DNA of 64,000 nt from Prinia subflava (taxonomy: Eukaryota; Chordata; Aves; Passeriformes; Cisticolidae), in the NCBI RefSeq assembly GCF_021018805.1, contig NC_086283.1, positions 15,079,162 to 15,143,161 of the forward strand, read 5' to 3'. Made by a program: the position numbers and the translations under genes. Below the pieces are notes generated by a model that saw nothing but the letters and a program-made list of their open reading frames with translations, was not told where the DNA came from and searched no databases. This document shows, one piece after another, positions 11,538-23,800 of this stretch; the first letter of the stretch is position 1; every line of letters starts with the position of its first letter.

Positions 11538-14500
11538 CCTGCTAGACTTCTCAGCTCTATTAAATACCACCATCTCAGATATTAAAGACAAACCTCCAGT
11601 CTGTCATTTTGGCATTAAGGATTCCAAGATGACAACTGAGCTTTGCCAGAGACTTTGCTATAACCCTGAGCAAACTGTTTTATCTTTTTTCTTCTCTATC
11701 ACAGCATTTAGATTACAGCTTCTTTAGGAAAGAACTCCATCTTAGCAGATGAATAAGAGACCCTCAACTTAATTTGACACTCTAGGCACCACTGTAATTA
11801 CAAAACAAAAATAATCAGGGGTAATGATCAAATAATTAATGTGAAAAAAACCCAGAGATGCATCTTATAAATTATTCAAGTAGCTGAAGTTATTAATAGC
11901 TTCCTAGATTATTGAAACTAAGCCAACAATAAAAATCAAATTTATTTTTGCCAGCACTTCCTTCTGTTACCATCACCCGGTAAGACTGAATACTACAATG
12001 GCACATTTAACCCAAGTGAGGAAACCACCACTGCAAGTGCTGCCTTTGGACAGAAAACCTTGTAGGGGAACTTTTCTATTGCAATGACTTGCAAAGTCTT
12101 AATAATATTTCTGTGTCCATATTAAATTTTATAGAGGCCATTTTTTTATTACCAAATGTAAATTTGGGGCCTCTATTACCTGCCACACTGTTAAAATAGT
12201 TCCAAGGTTATGCTGTCATCGCATAACTCTAGAAATCTGTAACCCTGATTCAAGCATTGGAAATATAACACAGACTGTACAGCAAAAGAAACAATGTAGC
12301 ACCAAGCACAATTTTCTGCTACAATAAGCTGGGGAGTGTCTGAGCGGAAAATTCATCTTTCATATTGATGTATGCATCAGCAGCCCATAAGTGAAGATCA
12401 CCCTTCTATCAAATGCTCGAATGGTAATGGTGCTTGTGGAGCCACTTCTGAAGTGTCAGAAAACAATAGCAATAGTTTTCTGAAGTCCTGAAGCTCATTG
12501 TTTGGCTATCTGGAAATGAATGTAACAGAGAAACATAGTTCTGCTCCTGTTCACTTTGTTCTCAGTGTACCCAGTCTTGGTTCCAGGTCCTCTACCCTCA
12601 GCTTTATCTGTGAGATCAAAAACAAAGCAGCACTCCTAGAAGATGCAACTTTCAATCCAGCACAGAATAATAGGAGAAAGCAGCAATAAAGCTGTAAAGT
12701 TCCTTAGTTGCCAGGTATTAAGGAGAGCAGGGAACTTTTTTGGGCTTTGCATACAAAGACTGCTAAAAGGTCAGGAACTGCATGGAAAATACTCCACAGA
12801 CACATTGTCCGGCAAGCAGCTTGTTAAAGCTCGAGTTTTGCCAGAGTAGGACAGACCTTGTACTAAGCATTTCACAGCCTCACAAATCAGGTTGCCCTAC
12901 AACATAGGGGACCAAGGACTCGAGACTTCTCTTGTACATCATCCCACTGCACACAGATGAAAAGCACTGTCCGTGAAGCATCCTCATCTCTGTATCACAC
13001 AGAAATACAACTTCACTTAGTGGGGAGACAGCAAGACACACCAGAGAACTGGCTGGCAAGCACAAGGTTCACCCAGTAACTCATCAACAGGTTAGCAATG
13101 GACTGAGAAGTTCTAAATAGACTCCCATAAAGCAGCAGCTTAATTGAATATGCTGGTCTATAAATGCTACACATTTTTGAACAGTGAAACAGAGTGATCT
13201 GTATCATGCTAAGAGCTGTCTTTGTGAACAAGTCTGAAAGAGAGGGCCCATTTGTACACATTTCTCCAAGACAGAAACAATTTTAAAATACTAAAAAGAA
13301 AACCAGGTGAAAATGTCTGATAAGTCTCTGTTTTACAGAAATTATTGAGTCAAAACTGTTGGCTGCTACACTGGGGATGGCTTCACTCTTCTTAGTAGCC
13401 TAGGTTTCAGAACTGTATATAAAACATGCTTAAAATGGTCCTCAGAACAGCATCTCTGCCTCCATCCCAAAGCAGTAAAAGTGTTATGAAGTTGTTTTTC
13501 ATTATCATGCAGGAACTCTAACTGCAGGAGTAGGAGGGCCAAACCCTGAGCATGCACAAAAATACAGGGGAATCTCAATAAGCAGAATGCAGGAAATGAA
13601 GCAAGGGGGAAAAGCTCTGCTCAACGGGACAGCTGAGCAGACCTTAGTCACAGTAAGAGAACCTGCAGTCCTACATCAGAAAGGGCACTCTTTCATGAGT
13701 TACACATGAGGACAAGGCTCTGTGCTGACACCACTGTTTCCTACAGCATCAAACACCTAACAGGAGGTAGCTAACAATGAAAAAAGCCCATGCAGTGAAC
13801 ACTGGGCAGGGACTTGTTAGCAAGTCTAACATTAGATGTACTGAAAAATAGTAGCACAAATGTATTCCCCATGTTTTGCTTCAGTCTGCGACTTTGCTTT
13901 AATGTGTTAGCAATAAACATCCACACAAGAAATGGCACACATGGTAGTATCACTCTTTTCCCTGGAGCTGCTTTTCAGGACTACAAGGAAAATAAAACAC
14001 AGCAGCATGCATGTCATGGCTCTTTCATTTTTGTCCAGTAGGACCTTAGTAGCATGAAAGAGAGTGTGAAGGTCATAACTTGGGACACTACATTTTTATA
14101 TCTATAATGTTTGTCAACCATAAAGTTTTGCATGATCTTTAACAGTATGCATCTCATTTTCTGAACACTTAGGTTGAACTGCCTTGTCAAAGAGCAGCAA
14201 GTAACTCAAACTTCTGCGTTGCCTAGAGACTGCTGTTCAACACCACAGCAGAAAGTAAGAATTTGCACAATCAAATAACTGAATTGAAATGGTTAATTTA
14301 AATTTTTACTGATTTTAGCTTGTCTCTCTGACTATGTCAGGTGCAGGGTGAAGATAATAACAGTGAGTTGCACTGACTGATAATTCACTTAACCGATTAC
14401 TCCATATTACTGCAGGAAACAACACTGGAAGTATCTTTTGGAAAATAAAGATGCCTTGCTTTTACAGCAAGAGAGTGTGAAGCAGACAATGTACAGGGAC

Positions 14501-16465
14501 TGATTTTGAGCATGAAGAACAACCAACAGTAAGCTCCTACCAGTTCTGCAATCACTGCTCAGGCTGAGACAGTGATTCTACAGGAAAAGCACTAAAGCTA
14601 GATCATTCAACTAAAGCCCTATGAGAAAATACACATAGAAAAGAACAAAAGAGCAACATAAACCTATGCAGAATCAGAGAGTTTTATAATTAATTAGCAT
14701 TTGATTTGGGAATCTATCCACTTTTCTCTTTTTTTCCCCTTCTTAAATAGTTCCTCATTTTGTTAAGCATAAAGCTTATTCTCTGTACAGGGAGACAAAA
14801 ATCACACATATCCAATGAGAAGTAATGGCTGTCAGGAAGTCCATAGTGCATGGAACTATCATGCACCCACGGGGATGGAGGAGACATCTAGAAGTTACAG
14901 GGCAAACTTCCACCTCAAGGCAAACTCAGTTTTGCCCATGTCACTCCTGATCAATGTCTCTGCCTGACTGGCAATTAAAGACCAGCCACAGATACCTCAG
15001 ATCCTGAGCAGAAAGTCTAATCCTCTGTCCTTTTCTGTTGGAATGCTTTTTCTTAATCTTTTCTTCCAGAAATGTAAACAAATTCCCATGTTATCCACTA
15101 CACACCTGGGGTATAGTGGATAAGTTTCCTCCTTTCTTTAAAAGGAAGACTATTTCCGATATGTTGATATTCTGATAATCATCATTACCCTTAAAGTGGA
15201 GAAATATACTCAGAAATTGTAATACATCTCCATAGAATCCCAGTGTAAAAATTAAGCAGGCAATGAAATAATAATTTCTGAGGAATGTTCACCCTATTTA
15301 AAATGACATTATTTTGACTATTGTTAAAAAAGAAATTTGTGCATCAGGGTTTTGCCTCGTGATTAATGACACTTATTTTCTGGTCAGCATAAGATCAGTT
15401 ATGAAATATATTTCCATAAAACATAAATATATCCAAAAGATATATTTATACTAAGAATAAAACAGAGCCATTTCATGTTACAAATATAATGCACCCAGAA
15501 GTTTTTGTTCTGCTTTTAGCAACAAATGCTCCCAAAAGACTGAACATTTTTAGCTATTTGAAGAGATCCTTAAATCTCAAAAGACAAATTTTCATTGGAA
15601 ACAATCAGGACTAGCCAGCTTTCTCATTTGAAGGAATAAAAAAACAATAATGAAAAAACCTGAAGAGAAGCAGATCATAAATAATCCCCCTGCTTGCTTT
15701 GCTTTCACTGCATGTCTCCAGGGGTTTCAACCAAACTTCCAAGGCTCTCTGCAAATTCTGTGTGAGCCTTGGGGTGCCTAGAATGTGTCCACCTGTCACA
15801 GTGGAGGCCAAATTGTGTATTTCCTCCCTGCACTCTGCAGACCCTGTGGTGACCTTCTCTCTTCTCAGCAGCTTGAAGCCTTCTAGCTTTCTCTTCATGG
15901 AAAATGAGTGTCAACTCTTTTCAAGGGACTAATTCATGCATGCAAGAAAAGGAAAATTTCTGTATACATTTGTATAAGCAAGCTCTGGGTAAAGGAAACA
16001 ACGAGGGGGATTTTCTGGGAGGCTTACTGCAGTTCTGAACAGAAACAGAGTTAAGCCAGTGATCTCTACATCACAAAATCCACCAGTGTTAATTGTAAAA
16101 CATAGCACCAGTAAAGCCAACAAAGCTCAGTGAAGATTAAAGGAAACAATTTTTTAAGAACAGCTATCCACACTGTCTGTTCTCCAAAGGATCTAATAAA
16201 CTTCAAGGCAAACAAGCAGTCCAAATTCTGTCCCTTTGGAAAAGTTAGAGCAGCAGATTCTGGCAATTTTGTCACATATGTTTTAAAAAGGCTAGCAGCA
16301 TGTCTCAGACTTATGTCTACATAAAAATGGCAACAGGCCTTGTTAGGCAGAGTTTTTGTTCTTGAATCATCATCAGAACTCTCCAGGTCCAACTGAGTGG
16401 TCTAGAGCCAGGAGTATTTGATGCTTCAAAGAGGTCTTTTCCCCCAAAAGCATATGCCTGGCTTA
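11538..16465. other. Unique noncoding sequence
   Basis: No gene or transposon recognised in about 4.9 kb. All open frames are at most 108 codons without recognisable motifs. A short inverted repeat with 10-bp arms lies at 15091-15123. The rest is ordinary A/T-rich sequence. Confidence 0.55.
15091..15123. repeat. Short inverted repeat (10-bp arms)
   Basis: TTATCCACTA at 15091-15100 pairs perfectly with TAGTGGATAA at 15114-15123 across a 13-nt loop. Too short to assign a role. Confidence 0.6.
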
Positions 16466-16470
16466 TTCAG
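16466..16470. repeat. Target-site duplication TTCAG, left copy
   Basis: Matches 17843-17847 and abuts the TGTCATGG end at 16471. Confidence 0.68.
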
Positions 16471-17842
16471 TGTCATGGGTTAGCACTGGCTAGATGTTAG
16501 TGCACCCATGAATATATGTTTTTTCTAACAACTCCTGTGGGATGTGATCAGGAACAGAGCAGAGCAGGCTTAAATCTTGAAAACAAAAAAAAAACTACCA
16601 AAACTTTATTAATTACATAAGAACAGGGACAGAAATACTCTTAAACACACACAGAGACAGAAATAAAAACTTCTTAGAACATTTCTTCTCCCAGTTTCTA
16701 CCTCCCCACCCATCACTCTTCAAAGACCAACTCTTGGGTTTTAGATTAAACAATCACCACTCAAAAACAAACTAATCTTCAATTCAGCAAGGGAGAGAGG
16801 AGTCTCTCTCGCACCACAGACTGTTCCTCAGAAAACACGGGTCCACCCCTTATGTGTTTCCATGTCACCCATAGCACCGCCCGGAGAAGTCTGCTAAGGT
16901 GACACTCTCTTTTTTCCTATGTCCAGTGCTCTCACCGCTGTCTCATAGGCCAAAACTACATACAGGGCTCTGTTAAGGATGCTGCATGCCGAGCTCTCCC
17001 CTTTTTACCCAGGGGCCGGGGTTCCAGGAGCAGGTCTGCCCTGAGGGCAGAGGGCACCACCTCACCCTCCCCCTCTTTTCTCTGCTCGCTCTAACTCTTC
17101 AAGTGCCAGTCACTGTAGCAAAAGCAAGGGCAGCTGTATCCACCCAAAAATGCAGTTTATGTTCAAAAGAGACTCAAGTTCAGTCTATGGTTGACATTAT
17201 GCAAGAAAAGTCCAGCTCTAAGGCTACTCCTCTCATTCTTCCATCGAATTCCTTCCAATCATGCTTTATCATCTCGGTCCCAAGCTGCTTCCCTCTCTCC
17301 GAAAACCACCAGTCATGAGAATCAATGTCTAAGAAAAGTTTCTTTCTGCCAAGCAAGGGTTAACAGTTTTTTTTCTCGGCAGGGCTGCAGGCTCAGGCAC
17401 TCCCAGGCTCCACAACTCCCACGTGGCTGGGCACCTTCTCCCGGAGTTTGGGGGGGAGGAGGGGGTGAGCACACACAGAAGGCACTTCCACAGTTTTCCA
17501 CCCCTCTATCCTGGACGGGGCAGCTCAGTTCCAGTCCTGTCCCTTCTCTTCTCCCCCCCCGGGGCTCCAGCTTACCTGAGCCCGACCACGTGTTTCCCCT
17601 CCCCCACCCAGCCTCGTGGCCGGGCGGGGGGGGGGGGGAAGGAGACTGGAGACGTCTCTCTGCTGAAACCAGGATCTGAAAAGAGGCCGAGCCCCCCAGA
17701 CTCTTGCTTTTAACTCTTTGTGTCCTCAGAGGCGTGTCCAAACCTTTGAGTGACCAACCCAGGTGCCAGCAGAAAAGCTGATCACTGATTGGACTGCCCA
17801 CATCTCCCTGGAAAAATTCACCTCCCCCCCCCAACCACGACA
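16471..17842 (-). mobile_element. Long solo LTR, ERVL-type, 1372 bp
   Basis: A 5-bp duplication, TTCAG, lies at 16466-16470 and 17843-17847. On the minus strand the LTR opens TGTCGTGGTTGG and closes AACCCATGACA, an imperfect inverted terminal repeat. The poly(A) signal on the minus strand is TTTATT at 16605-16610 (AATAAA in sense). The sense-strand 5' part (17380-17842) is strongly G/C-rich, with C- and G-runs including 13 G at 17626-17638. Long overlapping open frames of 162 codons (17191-17679, +) and 173 codons (17322-17843, minus) lie inside this G/C-rich U3 and are proline/serine-rich by composition. I do not call them genes. No internal ERV sequence remains. Confidence 0.75.
16605..16610 (-). 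promoter_or_regulatory. LTR polyadenylation signal (minus strand)
   Basis: TTTATT on the plus strand reads AATAAA in the LTR sense. It lies about 135 bp before the sense 3' end of the LTR, a normal place for the R region. Confidence 0.5.
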
Positions 17843-17847
17843 TTCAG
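17843..17847. repeat. Target-site duplication TTCAG, right copy
   Basis: Matches 16466-16470 and follows the CGACA end at 17842. Confidence 0.68.
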
Positions 17848-20564
17848 CCAGACTCCACTCCTCTGGGAGATGGAACAAAAGTATCCTTGTACAAAAGCAA
17901 GCAAGAAAGACAAGCACTTCCATCTTGAAGTAACTCTGAAAATGTGTTTGCTTGTAAGGATGAGCCACACACATAACACATACAGAATTATTCTCAATAA
18001 GCAAGACTTCAAGAAGCCTGCTTTTACAAAACAAAAGTGGAATAGCACGATCCAGCATCAAGGACAGCTGTGCTACTGCTGGCCCAGGGACACAAGGCAC
18101 AGACATCCAGCTCTCCATTTTCACCACCCCAATGGTCTAAGTCCGGGCACCCACTGTATCCCCTGCACCTGTAGCAAATCTCACTGGGACAAGAGCACTT
18201 GTCACTGAGACAGTAAAGGCCTTTAAAAGCTTTAGTAACAATACTTCAGCATTTCAAAGACAGAGCAACATTCCAGAAGTGCTCAACATGAAAACTGCAA
18301 GCTCTTGTAAAATTCTGCATTCAGAACAATGGCAGTATCAGTTGGTCCCCAAAGAGCCAGGCCCAATCAGCCACAAGGGGAAGCAGCATTCACACAAGAA
18401 AGTCCACTGCCTTCTGAATGGAAGGGCTTAAACAATTTACTGGCACAAGAAATGCAATACTTAAGTCAAGGGTACTTATTTATAGCCTATTTGATTTAGA
18501 GATCATAGAAAAGAGAAACAGAAGTTTCTTTCCTAATATGACCCTTGACCAATCTCCCAACTGCATTTTAAACTTGATAGAGCCTGTCTTTCAATTTTGA
18601 CACCAAAATGAGGCTGTGGTGATTCAAGATTAGCTTACAGTAAGTGGAAATTCCAGATTAGCTTTCACTCAAAAATACCGTGGGACTGTGGTTCACAGTT
18701 CTACACTCAGCTTGTAAACATACTCTGGAAATATAAGACCCTAAACAACAGATGATATGGCAAAGCTAGTGGATGCCACATGGTGAGATGCAAAGCCGTC
18801 AAGGAAAGAAGATGTCTCATAAAAAAATAAATAAAAATGCAGTACCAAAAACTAGCTATATTTATTTCATATTCCATAGGATTTGGTTCCATTCCCAAAT
18901 GGTGCTATACCAATAAATCCTCCTTCCCTAGGAAGCTGCAGCAACACAAAGGATAGAGGAAATGACACATAAACAATCTGTGTGTTGACAAGAAGGCAAT
19001 TTTGTAATATGTTGTTATTTATGGCCAACACTTAAGCAGATGGAAGATGCATCAAAATGAGAATTTCATTTAGAACATGCAGGCCAGAGAGAAGTCTCTG
19101 CAGGAGATGTGCCCCATGGGAAAACATGAGGCACTTCACAACTAGAACTGTGTTACAATGTTTGTGATAACATGTTGCAGACCAGGTAAAGATGCAGCAG
19201 AGAGTCTCTCAGATGGCAAAAGGAAAAGTAAGAAGTGAAACCTTATTCAGCAGTGCACATACTCTGAGCAGCCCTCTTGGTTCCTGAAGGAAGTAGCATA
19301 TCCTATGACCTGTCCTGCTGGAAGTCTGCCCCTTTGTTATTCCCTTCCCCAAGGCTGGTGACATCCCTCACTTTTATGGGCTCAGGTGCTGAACCACAGT
19401 CATGATGGCAAAAGCAGCTGCACAGCTTGGCCCTTGCTCTGTGCACTGACCAGATCTGCATTTGTCACCCCACCACATTCATTACACTTCCCAGGGGTCT
19501 TCTGCCTTGGGCACTGCTGAGAGCACATGGTGACACAGTGCAGGAAGGAATGGACTGGCCAGTGGGCGATTTCCAGCCGTAACTCACAGCACAGCATGCA
19601 GCTCCCAACAAATGCACTTATTTTAGCTCTACCGCTCTCCATCCCATTAACTTATGCACAAATGGGGAAAATAAGTTAACAAGGGAAAAACATTTATGCC
19701 TCCTCGTCTCCCTCCTCACTATTTCATTTCACTCTAAATCAGTTTGGAAGCCCTGCTGGCATCAGCGCCCTGGACCACTGACAGCATCAGGGGGCCTTCA
19801 CTATCTGAGTCCAACTCTGTTTTCCTCACGACTGGCGAGGCCCCTTAGTCATACCATGGGACACAAGAGGGAGCAAAGAAGTTTTAGAATAGCAGCCTCT
19901 TTCAAAGATGAAGTTTAGGAGTCTCCCACCCACTGAGGCATCCCCATGCATGCTAGGGTAATAACCCCCTCACCTCCCTCCCACACCCGCTGGCAATTCA
20001 ACTCCTCATGTCACATGACTGTGTTCTCCAAGGAGTAAGTTTGTGGTTTGGCTTCCAAACAAGTTAAATGCTCTGTATGTGCCTTTTTGCTCCCCTCTGC
20101 TGACTCTGAGCTCATTAGCCAATTTCCGCAGCCTTTGGCAGGGAGGAAGCGCTCTCAGAAACTTTCATGGTTTTTGCAGGAATTAGCGAGAGAGCGAGTG
20201 AAAATACTATTTAAAACCCTGGCTGGGAGAAGAGTGTACCATGAATGCTCTGTCTGACCAAGCCACAGCAAACCTATGTGAAGTTGCTCCTCAAAATATG
20301 AACACATAGGTAATTGGGGTTCATGAGCTCTGTTTCTCTCTGAGTTATTCCGTGGGTTTTTTCTAGGCTTTCTTTCTACAGCTTCATCCATACTCTGTGA
20401 TGCTCACCACAAATTCTGCCTGCAATGTTTGTCAATATTCTTTCTGCCTGGCAAAGTAGTGAGGTGTCCTTCCTTCCCAGCACCTCACTGCCTGACATAA
20501 GCATGCTGATATAAGCGCCGTGTTCCTGCAAAGATGCATGTAACACGGAAATTATTCAGCGCAA
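17848..20564. other. Unique noncoding sequence
   Basis: No recognisable gene, RNA or repeat. Frames such as the 139-codon one starting at 17789 begin inside the preceding LTR and carry no domain signature. Confidence 0.55.
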
Positions 20565-20828
20565 GGGTCACAGGGACCGAACAAGGGGCAACAGGTAGAG
20601 GTTGCATCAAGAGGGGTTCCATCTGGATGCAAGAAATTTCTTACAGTGAAACAATCAGCCAGTAACTGGAACAACCTCCCCAGGAATGTGGTAGTGTATC
20701 CATCACTGGAGGTTCTCAAGGTGCAATCAGATGGCATGCTAGACAGTCTCATCGAGGCTCCCCTTCCCACAAAGGGATGGACCAGATGATCTTTCAAGGT
20801 CCTTTCCAAACTTTTGTAATTCTCTAAT
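20565..20828 (+). mobile_element. CR1 LINE, truncated 3' end
   Basis: The stretch matches the well-known CR1 3' untranslated layout. A segment reading 'tggaacaacctccccaggaa' (20668-20687) is followed by a 'cactggaggttctcaagg' segment, and the element closes with 'gatggaccagatgatctttc', then 'aaggtcctttccaaactttt' and a short TCT-type tail. The 5' part, including all coding sequence, is missing, as is usual for CR1. It is noticeably diverged from consensus. Copy boundaries are approximate by a few tens of bases. Confidence 0.82.
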
Positions 20829-23800
20829 GCCAAAAGAAAGGGTCTGTCCATTGCACCAATATCAAATCCTTCACACAGCCCCCCAACACAACTCATGCTG
20901 CGACAGAAAGACCATAAAGAGGTTCAGGAAAAAGCCAGGACTAGGGAGGGACTTACTTTCTTTTGGTGATGGAGGTGGCTCAAATGCACAGCAAATTTCA
21001 GTTTCAGAGGTTATTTCTGGAGATCATACCTCAGCTCTCTTATGCTAACAGTTGCTAGACAGCAGTCTTCATATGAATATAAACCCAACTACCAGAAAAA
21101 AGAAGGAATATCTGAAAAATCAAATTAAATTTAGCTAACAAGTATGTCCAGGTAAAAGTGAAAGTGTTCAAACAAACTACTTTCAAAATTAAGCATTTTG
21201 ATATTTCTTTCCAAAATGTTTCTTTCTCCTCTGAGAAGTAGGGTTTTTTTTTAGTTATGGTAAAGTGCACAATTTTTGCTTTCCTTTCACTGACTGAAGC
21301 ATATTTCACCAAATACTTTTTCCAGGTTTTGATAGGCAGAAAGGCTGCACTTCTGGCTTTACAAAAAATGCAAGAATAAAAGTGTCTCCTTTCAGATCAA
21401 TGAGAGACTGAGGCTTTTCTTTACAATAAAAGAAATCTGCAATTCTGTGAGAGTTTCTGTTACTTTCCATACATCTCTTTACAACTTTGCATAGTTAAAC
21501 TGCAAATTAGGCTTGGAAAAGTTATGACTTCTGCTTTGCAAAAATGCAAGCAGGACAATTTTAGGTGTGAAGCCTCAGCAGGCTTAGCTTCACTTTAACT
21601 AAGTTAAAGTTAGGTCACTTCAGTATTGAGACTGCAAGGGTACAGATACAGCTAAATGCACGAGCTACTATAACCGAGCTGAAATGAAAAACTTACAACG
21701 CTATGTTAACATCTAGAGCGGAAAATACAGACATCACAGCTTGTTAAAAAGATTAGTTAAAAAGCTTTCCAGAGTTGTTTTGGCAGTGAACACACTGATA
21801 AGCACCCTCAAGGTGAATTACAGAAATGCTGCTGAGGTCGGAGGGACATTTTGCAGAAAGCGCTGTCTGATGGTAGAGCAGGGTACCTTACCTGGGCTGC
21901 TTGGAAGAGACAGCAGTAAAATCTGCCAAAAAAACAAGCATAGAATAGATGGAGCAAAATTAAGGTTGCTTTTTTGTTGTTGGGTTTGTGCTTTTTTTTT
22001 TAAAGAAGTTCCTTTTTCCCTAGGGATGATTATTGAAAGCCTTATTTTACTAATTATGAAGGTTAAGCTATTTTTAAACCCCTGGAAATTAATAGGGGTA
22101 AATTTTGTAAGCTACCTTGTCTTATTATTCTACACATCTTGATAGCACAAACTGCTTTGGCTTTTGCAAGGATCAGGAACCCAATCACCATGGCAGTGCC
22201 CTGGTTCCAGCCAGCCCACACAATCCACTTTTTCCTTGGTTTTCCTGCAACAACTCCAGAGGCACCTGCATGGAGGAAACAGGGCAAGCCCATGTGGTGC
22301 CTGCCCCTCCTTTGAGCAGGGGTGCCACCCTCAATCTGTGCCTCTGCAGGAACAGTGGCAGCTGGTGGAAACAAGGTGGTAGGTGCACACAGAACAGAGC
22401 AGCTATGGGGGCCTTGGGAAGTTTTCCAAAGTGACAGGAGTCATAAAGCCTCATTCCCAGCCCCTCAAAACAGAACAAATAAGTAACTACATCCTTGCAC
22501 ACATCCCCCCTGGAAAGATTCTTTTTACACAACTTCTCACCAACTCTCTACAACCACCTCCATGATTTTGCATAGTTGCACTTCCCTACCCTGGGAAATA
22601 TTAAGCATTGAGATGTGGACATGGAAAACCACGACAACTAAAAAAGGCTCTAAATCATGGCTAAACCCAACCTGTGGGTGAGTTACTCACATTGAGTCTT
22701 CAGGCATTGCAGCAGCTTCCATGGGTGTAAAGCAGCACTCGGGGATATTAATCTACATGTTTGAAAGAAATAAAAATACTTCTGCAGCTAAACAGCCAGA
22801 GAAGCAGACAAACCAACATATTTTAATGCAAACAGGAATTTAGCTGTTTTAGCTATTTTCACCTCAAGGATTTATAATGTGCCCTGCCTCCCAAGTGCAT
22901 TTCCTTCTCCAACGTAACTATTAGTCAGAATTCTATGGAAAGGTTTATCAAAGCTTTTCAGATGACAAATCAGAGAGGAGAGAAGGTCATGCTCTGCCCA
23001 TACACCCAGCATCTCGTATCAGGCAGCAAGCTGGGTTGCTTCCTCCCCATCCCCTCTCTATTGTTCATCATGCCTGCTGTCCCAATTTTTCACATTCAAA
23101 ATGCACAAGGCAATTTTTGGAGGCTGAAACCAGGGGCCAGGATGTAGAGAAAGCAAACTGGTGTAAATCCAAAGGTGTCATGGAGCCGTGGTGATTTACA
23201 CAAGCTGTGCGGAAGGCTCGCTTTGCGTCCTCCGAAGCGCAGCACTACTAGTGTGACCATAAAACAATAAATAACAATAATAAAAATGCTCTGCACGCAT
23301 TCTAACTTGAATAATTGCTTTCTGTCTCTTTCCATTCTTCTCAAAGTGGCAGCAGGACACAGCTACTCCCCTTACTTGCTTGCTAACCCAAAGAAAATAA
23401 AGGAGAGGAACCTTGGCAGCAAATGCCAACATCTTTGTGTTGCCTTGAAAGATCCAACAGGGACACAATAGCAGCACAGCAGGTTTTGGCACATTAGCCA
23501 AGTATGAATTTCTGAGGGAAACCAGAAAGGCTTTCAGCACTTGCTCTAAACCTCCACCTCTTTCTCCTCCACTTCTAGTGCAGAACCAGTGTATTGTCTC
23601 AGATAACAGCAAGTGCCTTGCTGGCTGGTCACACCCAACTAGCCTCCTTAGTCACCAAAGCAGATATCCAGCTCACTGGAAGCATTTTTATCTTGGCTGT
23701 GGGCACCTTGCTGGTGCATCCTCAGTGGCTGCCATACCTATGTCAATGCAGTACACTATACCTTTGCTGGGGCTTGCTGTGATCACACTTTGCTACAAAG

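Noticed and set aside
17191..17843. Long open frames (162 codons +, 173 codons minus)
   Set aside because: They lie within the G/C-rich U3 of the solo LTR at 16471-17842, overlap each other on opposite strands, and are low-complexity Pro/Ser/Gly sequence with no domain.
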